DNA from: Oscillospiraceae bacterium
Lineage (GTDB): Bacteria; Bacillota; Clostridia; Oscillospirales; CAG-272
Length of the DNA stretch: 42,174 nt
Direction: 5' to 3'
Assembly (NCBI GenBank): GCA_015065285.1
Contig: SVQP01000013.1
Location: 1 to 42,174, forward strand
The notes under the pieces are model-generated. The model was given only the letters and a program-made list of their open reading frames with translations. It was not told the DNA's origin and did no database searches. How positions within the stretch are numbered: the stretch's first letter is position 1; every line of letters starts with the position of its first letter. Shown here one piece after another: positions 1-6,246 of this stretch. Position numbers and translations under genes: made by a program.

Positions 1-23
1 TAATTAACCAATAAAAGCTAATA

Positions 24-50
24 CAAGGCGCCGCTTATGGCGGCGCCTTG
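24..50. other. Perfect 11-bp hairpin
   Basis: The 11-base arms at 24-34 and 40-50 are exact reverse complements around a 5-base loop. No clear T-run follows on either strand, so this may be a weak terminator for a gene outside the window or a REP-like hairpin. No gene is seen between it and base 552. Confidence 0.4.
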
Positions 51-189
51 CTACTTAGAAAAGACTGCAAGCTCTGCATCTATTATAGAGAGCATTCTCC
101 TGCTTGTGGCAAATTGCCGAAGAACGCGGAAGTGGACCGCGTGCGCATTTCGGTGCACCTTCGGTGATTTCCTATGAGCATGAACAACT

Positions 190-540
190 CAAAGCCTCTC
201 CCGCTGGGTAGAGGGGGACCGCAGTGAGCGAAAGCGAACAGCGGTGGAGTGGGTCCCCATCGGGACGCTCCTTCACCAATTAATCGGTCCCACATGATAG
301 GAAAAGAGAACCCTTCGGCAAATGCAAAAGCATTTGCCACCTCCCTTAAAAGGGAGGCAACCCCACCACCGCAACCGCTACGCGACACAACGCGTCGCTC
401 CGCTGCGGTCCCCCTCCCCTAAAGGGGAGGCAACCCCTCCACCGCAACCGCTACGCGACACAACGCGTCGCTCCGCTGCGGTCCCCCTCCCCTAAAGGGG
501 AGGCTCCAATCGAACAACTCAACGCCTCTCCCGCTGCCCT
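190..540. repeat. Interspersed GGGGGACCGC/GCGGTGG repeat cluster with a 73-bp tandem duplication
   Basis: One plus-oriented copy (about 195-251) carries GGGGGACCGC and later GCGGTGG. Two inverted copies start at 368 and 441, exactly 73 bases apart and almost identical through the CCCCTCCCCTAAAGGGGAGG hairpin. A further partial piece lies near 524-550. Related sequence recurs at 26144-26467 and 28097-28140. Open frames across this stretch have no ribosome binding site and simply translate the repeat, so I call no gene in 1-577. Confidence 0.75.
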
Positions 541-551
541 AAAGGAGCGGC

Positions 552-590
552 AAAAAAGCACCAAATGAATGGTGCATTCATTTGATGCTT
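552..590 (-). terminator. Terminator of the DUF559 gene
   Basis: On the minus strand a 14-16 bp stem (arms about 557-570 and 574-590) is followed by a T-run (552-556). The stem overlaps the stop codon at 578-580, so the gene and terminator form one compact unit. Confidence 0.7.
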
Positions 591-937
591 TCTTGAACAA
601 CGTGGTCAATAAAGGCACAGACACGAGAAAAGTCTCGGTCAATGGATTTGTTTGAAAAACGAATCACTTTGAGTCCGTAGTTTTCTAATACCTCGGTTCG
701 GTACTCGTCTCTTGCAATCCCCCCGTCAGTGGTATGCTGAACACCGTCTATCTCGATAACAAGTTTAGCTCGATGACAGTAAAAATCTGCTATATAATTG
801 TCGATCATCTTTTGGCGATAGAATTTCACCGGGTAATCCCGTAAGAAATCATACCACAAATGGTTTTCTTGCCGCGTTTGGTTCTTTCGTAGATGCTTGG
901 CAAGTTGTTTATTTTTCCGGTTGTAGGGAAGAGGCAT
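578..937 (-). CDS. DUF559-type small endonuclease-like protein
   Basis: This 119-residue protein looks like a stand-alone DUF559 domain, a family related to Vsr-type PD-(D/E)XK nucleases. Visible features are a basic N-terminus (KNKQLAKHLRKNQTRQE), then LWYDFLRDYPVKFYRQKMIDNYIADFYC, the acidic VIEIDGVQH core and a final VIRFSNKSID. The Y-I-A-D-F-Y plus E-I-D-G-x-Q-H arrangement matches the family's presumed metal-binding core. The start is set by AAGGAGG seven bases upstream. It has its own promoter and terminator and sits directly beside a cluster of interspersed repeats. Such genes are common in gut Clostridia; the substrate is unknown. Family assignment is firm, nuclease activity is inferred. 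Confidence 0.85.
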   Translation of the reverse strand: MPLPYNRKNKQLAKHLRKNQTRQENHLWYDFLRDYPVKFYRQKMIDNYIADFYCHRAKLVIEIDGVQHTTDGGIARDEYRTEVLENYGLKVIRFSNKSIDRDFSRVCAFIDHVVQESIK

Positions 938-966
938 GTGATTCCTCCTTGTATGATGGTGGTTTT

Positions 967-995
967 ATTCTATCATACTTGCCACCAAAATGCAA
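967..995 (-). promoter_or_regulatory. Promoter of the DUF559 gene
   Basis: Minus-strand TTGCAT (990-995) and TAGAAT (967-972) are separated by 17 bases, about 30 bases upstream of the start codon. Confidence 0.6.
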
Positions 996-1099
996 GTGCC
1001 CGACACAAAAGGGAGCCTTATATTGTAAACAAAATGTAAACAATCACGGTTTTTTCTGCATATTGCGGTCACAAACCGTTTTCAAATCCGATAATCATC

Positions 1100-1129
1100 T
1101 TGACATCACCCCGCTTTTTGTTTTATAAT
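1100..1129 (+). promoter_or_regulatory. Promoter of the signal peptidase/AAA ATPase block
   Basis: TTGACA (1100-1105) and TATAAT (1124-1129) with an 18-base spacer lie 80 bases before the first gene. The AT-rich DNA from 1000 to 1100 holds no evident gene. Confidence 0.75.
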
Positions 1130-1209
1130 AAAGAGAAAGATGGGTGCCTGTCGCGCTTTGGCACTCTATCGCGCCGTAAGCAAAATTGTTTTTTAACGGA
1201 GATTAAAAC

Positions 1210-1950
1210 ATGCAAAACAAACAAACCAAAGGAAAGAAGAACATCGGCTCTACGATCCTGAACGTATTCATCTGGATCTTCGTCGTCTTCTCTATGATCG
1301 TCTCGCTGACCGTTCTTTCCTCCACTGCTTTTAATAATGATGGAACCGGCGTTCCTTCACTCGGCGGCTATTCGCTGATCACGGTACAGTCGGACTCCAT
1401 GAAGCCCGAGTTTTCCAAGGGCGCTCTGATCGTGGTCAAAAAGGCTACCAACGAGCAGAGAACACAGTACAAGGAGGGTGACGTCATCACCTACTTTGAC
1501 TACCAGTCCGACGGATCCTTCATCTTTGTCACGCACCGTGTGCAAAAGGTTGAGGAGCTCGCAGTTACTACTTACACCGTGCTGGGTGATAACAAGGATT
1601 TCGACTTGTCAGGCGGCTCGGGTGAGAGAGTGTTCTGCAACGACGTACTCGGTCACTATACAGGCATTGCAATCCCCGGCTTGGGTGCTGTCCTGGATTT
1701 CATCAAGACTCCGCTTGGCTTTGGCTTGATCATCATCCTTCCCCTGATAGCATTCTTCCTGTATGAACTTTATAATTTCATTCGTACTCTGATCGAGGTC
1801 AAGGGCAAGCCCGTTACCGTGACCATCAGCCAAGAGGACGAGGAAGCAATCAAAAAGCGCGCAATAGAGGAATACCTGCGACAGCTGCAGCAAGAGGAAA
1901 ACAAGACCTCTGCAGAGCCGCCGGCTTCCAATGAGGATAAGCAGGAGTAA
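1210..1950 (+). CDS. Signal peptidase I, SipW/ER type (first copy)
   Basis: This 246-residue membrane serine protease of family S26 should remove signal peptides from secreted proteins on the outer face of the membrane. It has an N-terminal membrane segment (about 15-38), the nucleophile in SDSMKP (Ser63), THRV with His109 in place of the bacterial general-base lysine, and the LGDNKD box (about 126-130). His instead of Lys marks the SipW/ER subgroup. A second membrane segment lies at about 168-190, followed by a charged Gln/Glu-rich cytoplasmic tail that is longer than usual. ACGGAG lies upstream of the ATG. It is the first gene of a block with an AAA ATPase, a DUF2357-like protein, another signal peptidase and a GGDEF-EAL protein; a strong hairpin follows it. 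SipW-type enzymes often process a few dedicated substrates, but none is encoded here. Confidence 0.88.
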   Translation: MQNKQTKGKKNIGSTILNVFIWIFVVFSMIVSLTVLSSTAFNNDGTGVPSLGGYSLITVQSDSMKPEFSKGALIVVKKATNEQRTQYKEGDVITYFDYQSDGSFIFVTHRVQKVEELAVTTYTVLGDNKDFDLSGGSGERVFCNDVLGHYTGIAIPGLGAVLDFIKTPLGFGLIIILPLIAFFLYELYNFIRTLIEVKGKPVTVTISQEDEEAIKKRAIEEYLRQLQQEENKTSAEPPASNEDKQE

Positions 1951-1964
1951 TTTTTGCATATCAT

Positions 1965-2003
1965 CCCGACCTCGTTGCATGCAACGAGGTCGGGCTTTTA
2001 TTT
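1965..2003 (+). terminator. Terminator or attenuator inside the block
   Basis: A perfect 30-base palindrome (1965-1994) followed by CTTTTATTT lies between the first signal peptidase and the AAA ATPase. No clear promoter is visible between it and the next gene, so partial read-through or RNA processing would be needed for downstream expression. Confidence 0.75.
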
Positions 2004-2062
2004 CATAGTCGCAGGAAAAGCGTTCCTGCAAGTAACTAATTTCTTTGAAAGGCGGACTTATC

Positions 2063-3616
2063 ATGGGTGCCTATTTACAATGGTGTTACGTATTTCTGAC
2101 CTCTCTGCTGCTGGCAGTGTGGGAGTTTGTTAAGACAACGTTTGATTCTTTCCTTGCGTTTGTCAACGTGGGTGAGCACATCAGCGTGCTGCGTCAGTAT
2201 GCCTCCAATTTCGCATGGTACGATTGGGTATTGGCTGTCCTGACGCTTGCTTTGCTGTACGTCATGATCGTTGCCGTTGTCGTGCTGATCATTCTGGCTG
2301 TGCGTAAGTACATCCGTTTCCGTAAAACCGCCGTTGGTAACGACGATATTATGGAGCAGATGGCAATTCTGCACAACGATATCAAGCGCATGACCAAGGA
2401 AAAGGAGCGCCTGATCGCCATCAGCGCAGCAGGGCAGGGTCTGTCCGCAGCTGAGCTGGGTGCTATCTTGGGCGATGGCTCTCTGCTTGAAGCAGGCGGC
2501 GCTACCGGTGGCAGCAAGAAGGACGTTGTGGCAGGCGGTGTTCGTTTCTTCCGTCTGAATGCGGTTGACGCTAAGTACGAGGACTACGTGGCTCCCGAGT
2601 ACGATACCTCCATGAATCTGGAACAGCTGTGCGATGATTTCCGCTATTTCTGCTGCTCGCGCATGCGTCTGTACTATGATATCAAGATCATCCGTCTGAT
2701 GTTCGCAGGTCTGTCCTCCACCAAGCTGATCCTTCTGCAAGGTATTTCCGGTACAGGTAAAACCTCGCTGCCTTACGCGATGGGTAAGTATTTCCAGAAC
2801 GATGCAACCATCGCATCGGTTCAGCCCTCCTGGCGTGACCGTACCGAGCTGTTCGGCTACTTCAACGAATTTACCAAGAAATATAACGAGACCGAAATGC
2901 TCAAGAGAGTATACGAGTCCTCTTATAATGATGATATCAACGTCATCATCCTCGACGAGATGAACATCGCGCGCGTTGAGTACTACTTCGCAGAAATGCT
3001 GTCCATCCTCGAAATGCCCGACCCCAACGAGTGGAAGCTGGAAATCGTTTCCTCCTCTTGGCCGGATGACCCCAAGAGACTGCCCGAGGGCAAGCTGCAG
3101 ATCCCGCAGAACATCTGGTACGTTGGTACCGCAAACAACGACGACTCGACCTTTGCCGTATCCGATAAGGTTTACGACCGTGCATTGGTTATCAATATCG
3201 ACTCCAAGGGTGTCGCGTTTGAAGCACCCGACACGCCCGCTAAGAAGATCAGCTACTCGCACGTGGCATCCATGTATGAGCAGGCTGTCATCGATCATCC
3301 CGTAACCGAGGAAGAGCTGGAGAAGATCGCTAAGCTGGATATGTACGTGATCCAGAAATTCCGTGTTGCATTCGGTAACCGTATTATGAAGCAGCTGTGC
3401 ATCTTTGTTCCCGTATACGTAGCCTGCGGCGGTACCGCTACCGAGGCAATCGACTACTTGCTGGCAACCAAGGTGTTCCGTAAGTTTGAAGCACTCAACC
3501 TCTCGCTCATCCGTGACGAGATCAAGGGTCTGATCAGCTATCTGGATCAGTTGTACGGCAAGGGTGCTATGGCTGAGTGTATCGCATACCTGGAAAGACT
3601 GAGAAAGATGTATTAA
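2063..3616 (+). CDS. Membrane-anchored McrB-like AAA+ ATPase
   Basis: This 517-residue protein is a AAA+ ATPase of the McrB/MoxR-like group with a membrane-anchored N-terminus. Hydrophobic segments lie near residues 5-20 and 55-82, then a short basic and coiled stretch, then the ATPase: Walker A GISGTGKTS (about 227-235), Walker B VIILDEMN (about 293-300), and a sensor-like VGTANNDDSTF (about 352-362) followed by a D-R pair. A Gly/Ala/Ser-rich linker (about 130-155) separates membrane and ATPase parts. I chose the ATG at 2063 because GAAAGGCGG lies just before it; a TTG at 2045 falls inside that ribosome binding site. McrB is normally a soluble GTPase motor of a restriction system; here the membrane anchor, the DUF2357-like partner and flanking signal peptidases suggest an envelope role. 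That role is inferred. Confidence 0.82.
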   Translation: MGAYLQWCYVFLTSLLLAVWEFVKTTFDSFLAFVNVGEHISVLRQYASNFAWYDWVLAVLTLALLYVMIVAVVVLIILAVRKYIRFRKTAVGNDDIMEQMAILHNDIKRMTKEKERLIAISAAGQGLSAAELGAILGDGSLLEAGGATGGSKKDVVAGGVRFFRLNAVDAKYEDYVAPEYDTSMNLEQLCDDFRYFCCSRMRLYYDIKIIRLMFAGLSSTKLILLQGISGTGKTSLPYAMGKYFQNDATIASVQPSWRDRTELFGYFNEFTKKYNETEMLKRVYESSYNDDINVIILDEMNIARVEYYFAEMLSILEMPDPNEWKLEIVSSSWPDDPKRLPEGKLQIPQNIWYVGTANNDDSTFAVSDKVYDRALVINIDSKGVAFEAPDTPAKKISYSHVASMYEQAVIDHPVTEEELEKIAKLDMYVIQKFRVAFGNRIMKQLCIFVPVYVACGGTATEAIDYLLATKVFRKFEALNLSLIRDEIKGLISYLDQLYGKGAMAECIAYLERLRKMY

Positions 3617-3617
3617 T

Positions 3618-3658
3618 TCTTTTCACTTTTCACTTTTCACTTTTACTTTTTACTTTGA
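3618..3658 (+). repeat. Short CTTTTCA tandem repeat between two operon genes
   Basis: About five degenerate copies of a 6-7 base CTTTTCA/CTTTTTA unit fill most of the 59-base gap between the AAA ATPase and the DUF2357-like gene. It is a polypyrimidine tract prone to slippage, ending just before the GGTGG that precedes the next start codon. Confidence 0.7.
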
Positions 3659-3675
3659 TTTAAGGTGGGTGTATT

Positions 3676-5529
3676 ATGGCACAATTATTCAAGGACATAG
3701 ACGGCAATTACGTTTACGATCAATTGCCTGAGGATGTTGTGGATATCGAAGAATTGGATATTACCCGCCGTATGACAGAGCAGGACGGCGAGCTGACGTG
3801 GGAGGACCTCTCGGTTCCCATGCCCGAGGACAGCATTGTCAAGGGTGACCGTGATCTGACCGAGCCCGATCCCGCTGCTCTTGCGCGTCTTTGCAACGAT
3901 ACTGCGCTGTTTACCAACGATATCCGCGAAACCTACAGCTTCTTTGATCCTACGCTGCAAATGTTCAAGCAGGGCAATGCCACCGTGGAGATCAAGCGCC
4001 GCTATTCGCTGCGCGCGATCGATAAGGTGTGGGTTGAAAAGATCGAGAGCTGTCTGGATGCGCTGGATCGCGTCACCCGTAACCCCTCCCGTTTCATCGA
4101 GGAGGAGGAGCTGGTCATGCCCATCGAGCTGACCAAGCGTATCACGCCCCGTTCGCTGCGCCATCTGTCGCAGCATACCGACTATATCAGTGAGTACACC
4201 GAGGATACCGTAACTCCCTCCAAGCTGCTCAACGTGTTCCGTGAGGAGACCATTTATACTTACGAAAACCGTTTTGTCAACACGCTGCTCAACCGTCTGT
4301 ATCTGTTCGTTTCGCGCCGCTATCGTGCTGCAAAGGAGCAGGGACGTGACGAAAAGCGCACCACCATGCAGGTCAACACCGAGTTTTCGGACGGTACGCT
4401 GCGCGGCAAGCTGACACTGGGCATTGAGCTGGCAGAGGACCCCGGACAGGATATCGTCATTGGCGAGACCATGTATTCCAACGAGATGTGGGGCAGAGTG
4501 GAAAGACTCAACCAGATCGTGTCGGACTATGCGTTTGGCGATTTTGTCAAGCAAATGGGCAATAACTTTGTGCGCCCGCCTATCGTGCACACAAATGCAA
4601 TTAACAAGAATAAGTATCTCAAGGAGTGCTTAGCTCTTTGGGAATTCATCGAGAGCTATGAATACGTGGGCTTTGAAATGCTGGTTCAGGAAACCGCGGA
4701 AAAGTCTACGGAGGATTATCTGAACCGCGTATACGAAACCATGGGTCTGCAGTATTGCATGTTCCGTAGGGATCTGCAGCAGAAGCAGACGCAGGATATG
4801 ATCCTTGCAAGCGAAATGACCGATGCGCCGCTGACCCCCAAGTTTGTGGATACGCTGCAGAAATATACCTCGGACGATTTCAATATCGTGCAGTCCTTCT
4901 ATCAAAAGGAAATTGCCATGCAAAGCGACGGCATTCGCCGCGGCGAGCTTTCTGCCGATGAGCAGCTGATCGCCATGTCGTTGCAGGTTGCCTTGCGCAC
5001 GGCTGAGATTCTGGAAGAAAGAAGACAGGCACAAATCGAAATGGAGCGCCTGGCAGCCGAGCAGGCAGAGCTTGCGCGCCTGGCAGCCGAGCAGGAAGCA
5101 AAGCTGGAAGCAGAGCGCCTGGAGGCAGAGAGATTGGAAGCCGAGGCAGAGGCAGCACGCCTTGCCGCAGAGGCAGAGCTCCGCGCACGTGTCGAGGAGC
5201 AGCGCCGCCGCGAGCAGGAGGAAGCAGACCGCATAGCAGCCGAGCAGGCTGCACGCCTGGCAGCAGCAGAGGCTGCACGCCGTGCCGCAGAGGAAGCCGA
5301 GGAGCAGGCAAGATTGCGCGCTCTGGCACTGGAGCGGCAGCGTGAGCGCATGCGCCGCATGGGCCGTAAGAAAAAGAAGAAGATCAAAAAGCAGCTTGAA
5401 CAGGCAGCAGCAGCCATGGCGGATGATGAGGAAGAGATCATCACCGAGGGGCAGGAGGTTGATGTCGGCGTAGTCGACGCGACCGATGCACTGTGGGAGA
5501 TGCTCAACGATCCTTCCTCTAAGGATTGA
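3676..5529 (+). CDS. DUF2357-like protein with long Ala/Glu coiled coil
   Basis: This 617-residue soluble protein appears related to DUF2357 proteins, which are often encoded next to McrB-like ATPases. The region around residues 165-220 has the characteristic ENRFVNTLLNRLYLF segment. Residues 1-430 look globular; about 435-555 are an Ala/Glu/Arg-rich helix with repeated AERLEAE and RLAAEQA units, a predicted long coiled coil; a lysine cluster (RKKKKKIKKQ, about 556-566) and an acidic tail follow. Typical DUF2357 proteins end in a PD-(D/E)XK nuclease; none is apparent here, the coiled coil taking its place. Its position next to the McrB-like gene suggests they form a complex. Function unknown; the family call is from motif resemblance only. 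Confidence 0.65.
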   Translation: MAQLFKDIDGNYVYDQLPEDVVDIEELDITRRMTEQDGELTWEDLSVPMPEDSIVKGDRDLTEPDPAALARLCNDTALFTNDIRETYSFFDPTLQMFKQGNATVEIKRRYSLRAIDKVWVEKIESCLDALDRVTRNPSRFIEEEELVMPIELTKRITPRSLRHLSQHTDYISEYTEDTVTPSKLLNVFREETIYTYENRFVNTLLNRLYLFVSRRYRAAKEQGRDEKRTTMQVNTEFSDGTLRGKLTLGIELAEDPGQDIVIGETMYSNEMWGRVERLNQIVSDYAFGDFVKQMGNNFVRPPIVHTNAINKNKYLKECLALWEFIESYEYVGFEMLVQETAEKSTEDYLNRVYETMGLQYCMFRRDLQQKQTQDMILASEMTDAPLTPKFVDTLQKYTSDDFNIVQSFYQKEIAMQSDGIRRGELSADEQLIAMSLQVALRTAEILEERRQAQIEMERLAAEQAELARLAAEQEAKLEAERLEAERLEAEAEAARLAAEAELRARVEEQRRREQEEADRIAAEQAARLAAAEAARRAAEEAEEQARLRALALERQRERMRRMGRKKKKKIKKQLEQAAAAMADDEEEIITEGQEVDVGVVDATDALWEMLNDPSSKD

Positions 5530-5547
5530 TTTTTTGGAGATGCACCT

Positions 5548-6228
5548 ATGATTGACCGTACCAAACGCAACAAGAGAATAGCGGACATCATTTTTTCCGT
5601 GATCACAGTGGTGCTTTTGGTGATCATCGCATATTTTGTGGTCATGCAGGTGCAGGGCAAGGTTCCGCTTGTCATGGGTTACGGGGTGCTGCACACCCTG
5701 ACGCCCAGCATGGAGGATACCATTATGACGGGGGATTATTTCCTGATCCGCTCCGTCGATCCCGAGGACGTCCGGGAAGGGGATATCATCACCTTCTATT
5801 CGGATGATCCCAATATCAAGGGGTATGCCAACACGCACCGCGTGCACGTCAACGAGCATGGCGTGTGGACCGAGATCATTGACGGTGAGCGCGTGTTCTA
5901 TACCAAGGGTGATAACAATTATACCATTGACTGCGTGCCCGCAAGGGCAAGTCAGCTGGTCGGCAGATACGTCACGGGCTTGCCGTGGCTGACCAAGAGC
6001 GTCAGTGTCATTTTCGGCACACCGCTGATTCTGGTGTTCATTTTCGTGCCGCTGCTTGCGTACGTGATCCTGTATTACTACCGGTTGAAGATGCTGCAAA
6101 AGCGCGAGGCAGAGGAAAAGCTGCACCATGAAGCCAAGATCGAGGCGATGGTGGCAATGGAGGTCGAAAGACTGCGCCGTCTGGATGCCGAAAAGAAACA
6201 ACAGCAAGATCAAGAAAAGACAGAATAA
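5548..6228 (+). CDS. Signal peptidase I, SipW/ER type (second copy)
   Basis: This 226-residue S26 protease is a diverged companion of the copy at 1210-1950. It has an N-terminal membrane segment (about 12-34), the nucleophile in TPSMED (Ser53), THRV with His97 as the presumed general base, and the YTKGDNN box (Asp122). A second membrane segment (about 146-168) leads into a cytoplasmic Lys/Glu/Gln-rich helical tail of about 50 residues. GGAG lies upstream of the ATG, only 18 bases after the DUF2357-like gene, so the two are co-transcribed. Both peptidases carry charged cytoplasmic tails, which could contact the ATPase or the coiled-coil protein; that is inference. Confidence 0.88.
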   Translation: MIDRTKRNKRIADIIFSVITVVLLVIIAYFVVMQVQGKVPLVMGYGVLHTLTPSMEDTIMTGDYFLIRSVDPEDVREGDIITFYSDDPNIKGYANTHRVHVNEHGVWTEIIDGERVFYTKGDNNYTIDCVPARASQLVGRYVTGLPWLTKSVSVIFGTPLILVFIFVPLLAYVILYYYRLKMLQKREAEEKLHHEAKIEAMVAMEVERLRRLDAEKKQQQDQEKTE

Positions 6229-6246
6229 ACAAAAGGAGGATATGGC

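Noticed and set aside
83..388. 101-codon minus-strand open frame
   Set aside because: Made of interspersed repeat sequence and lacks a ribosome binding site.
2063..5529. Classical McrBC restriction system
   Set aside because: The ATPase is membrane-anchored, lacks a DNA-binding N-terminal domain, and the partner shows no McrC-type nuclease; only the AAA and DUF2357-like kinship is supported.
4630..6213. 527-codon minus-strand open frame rich in Leu, Cys and His
   Set aside because: Antisense to the Ala/Glu coiled coil and the second signal peptidase; the composition is a direct complement effect.
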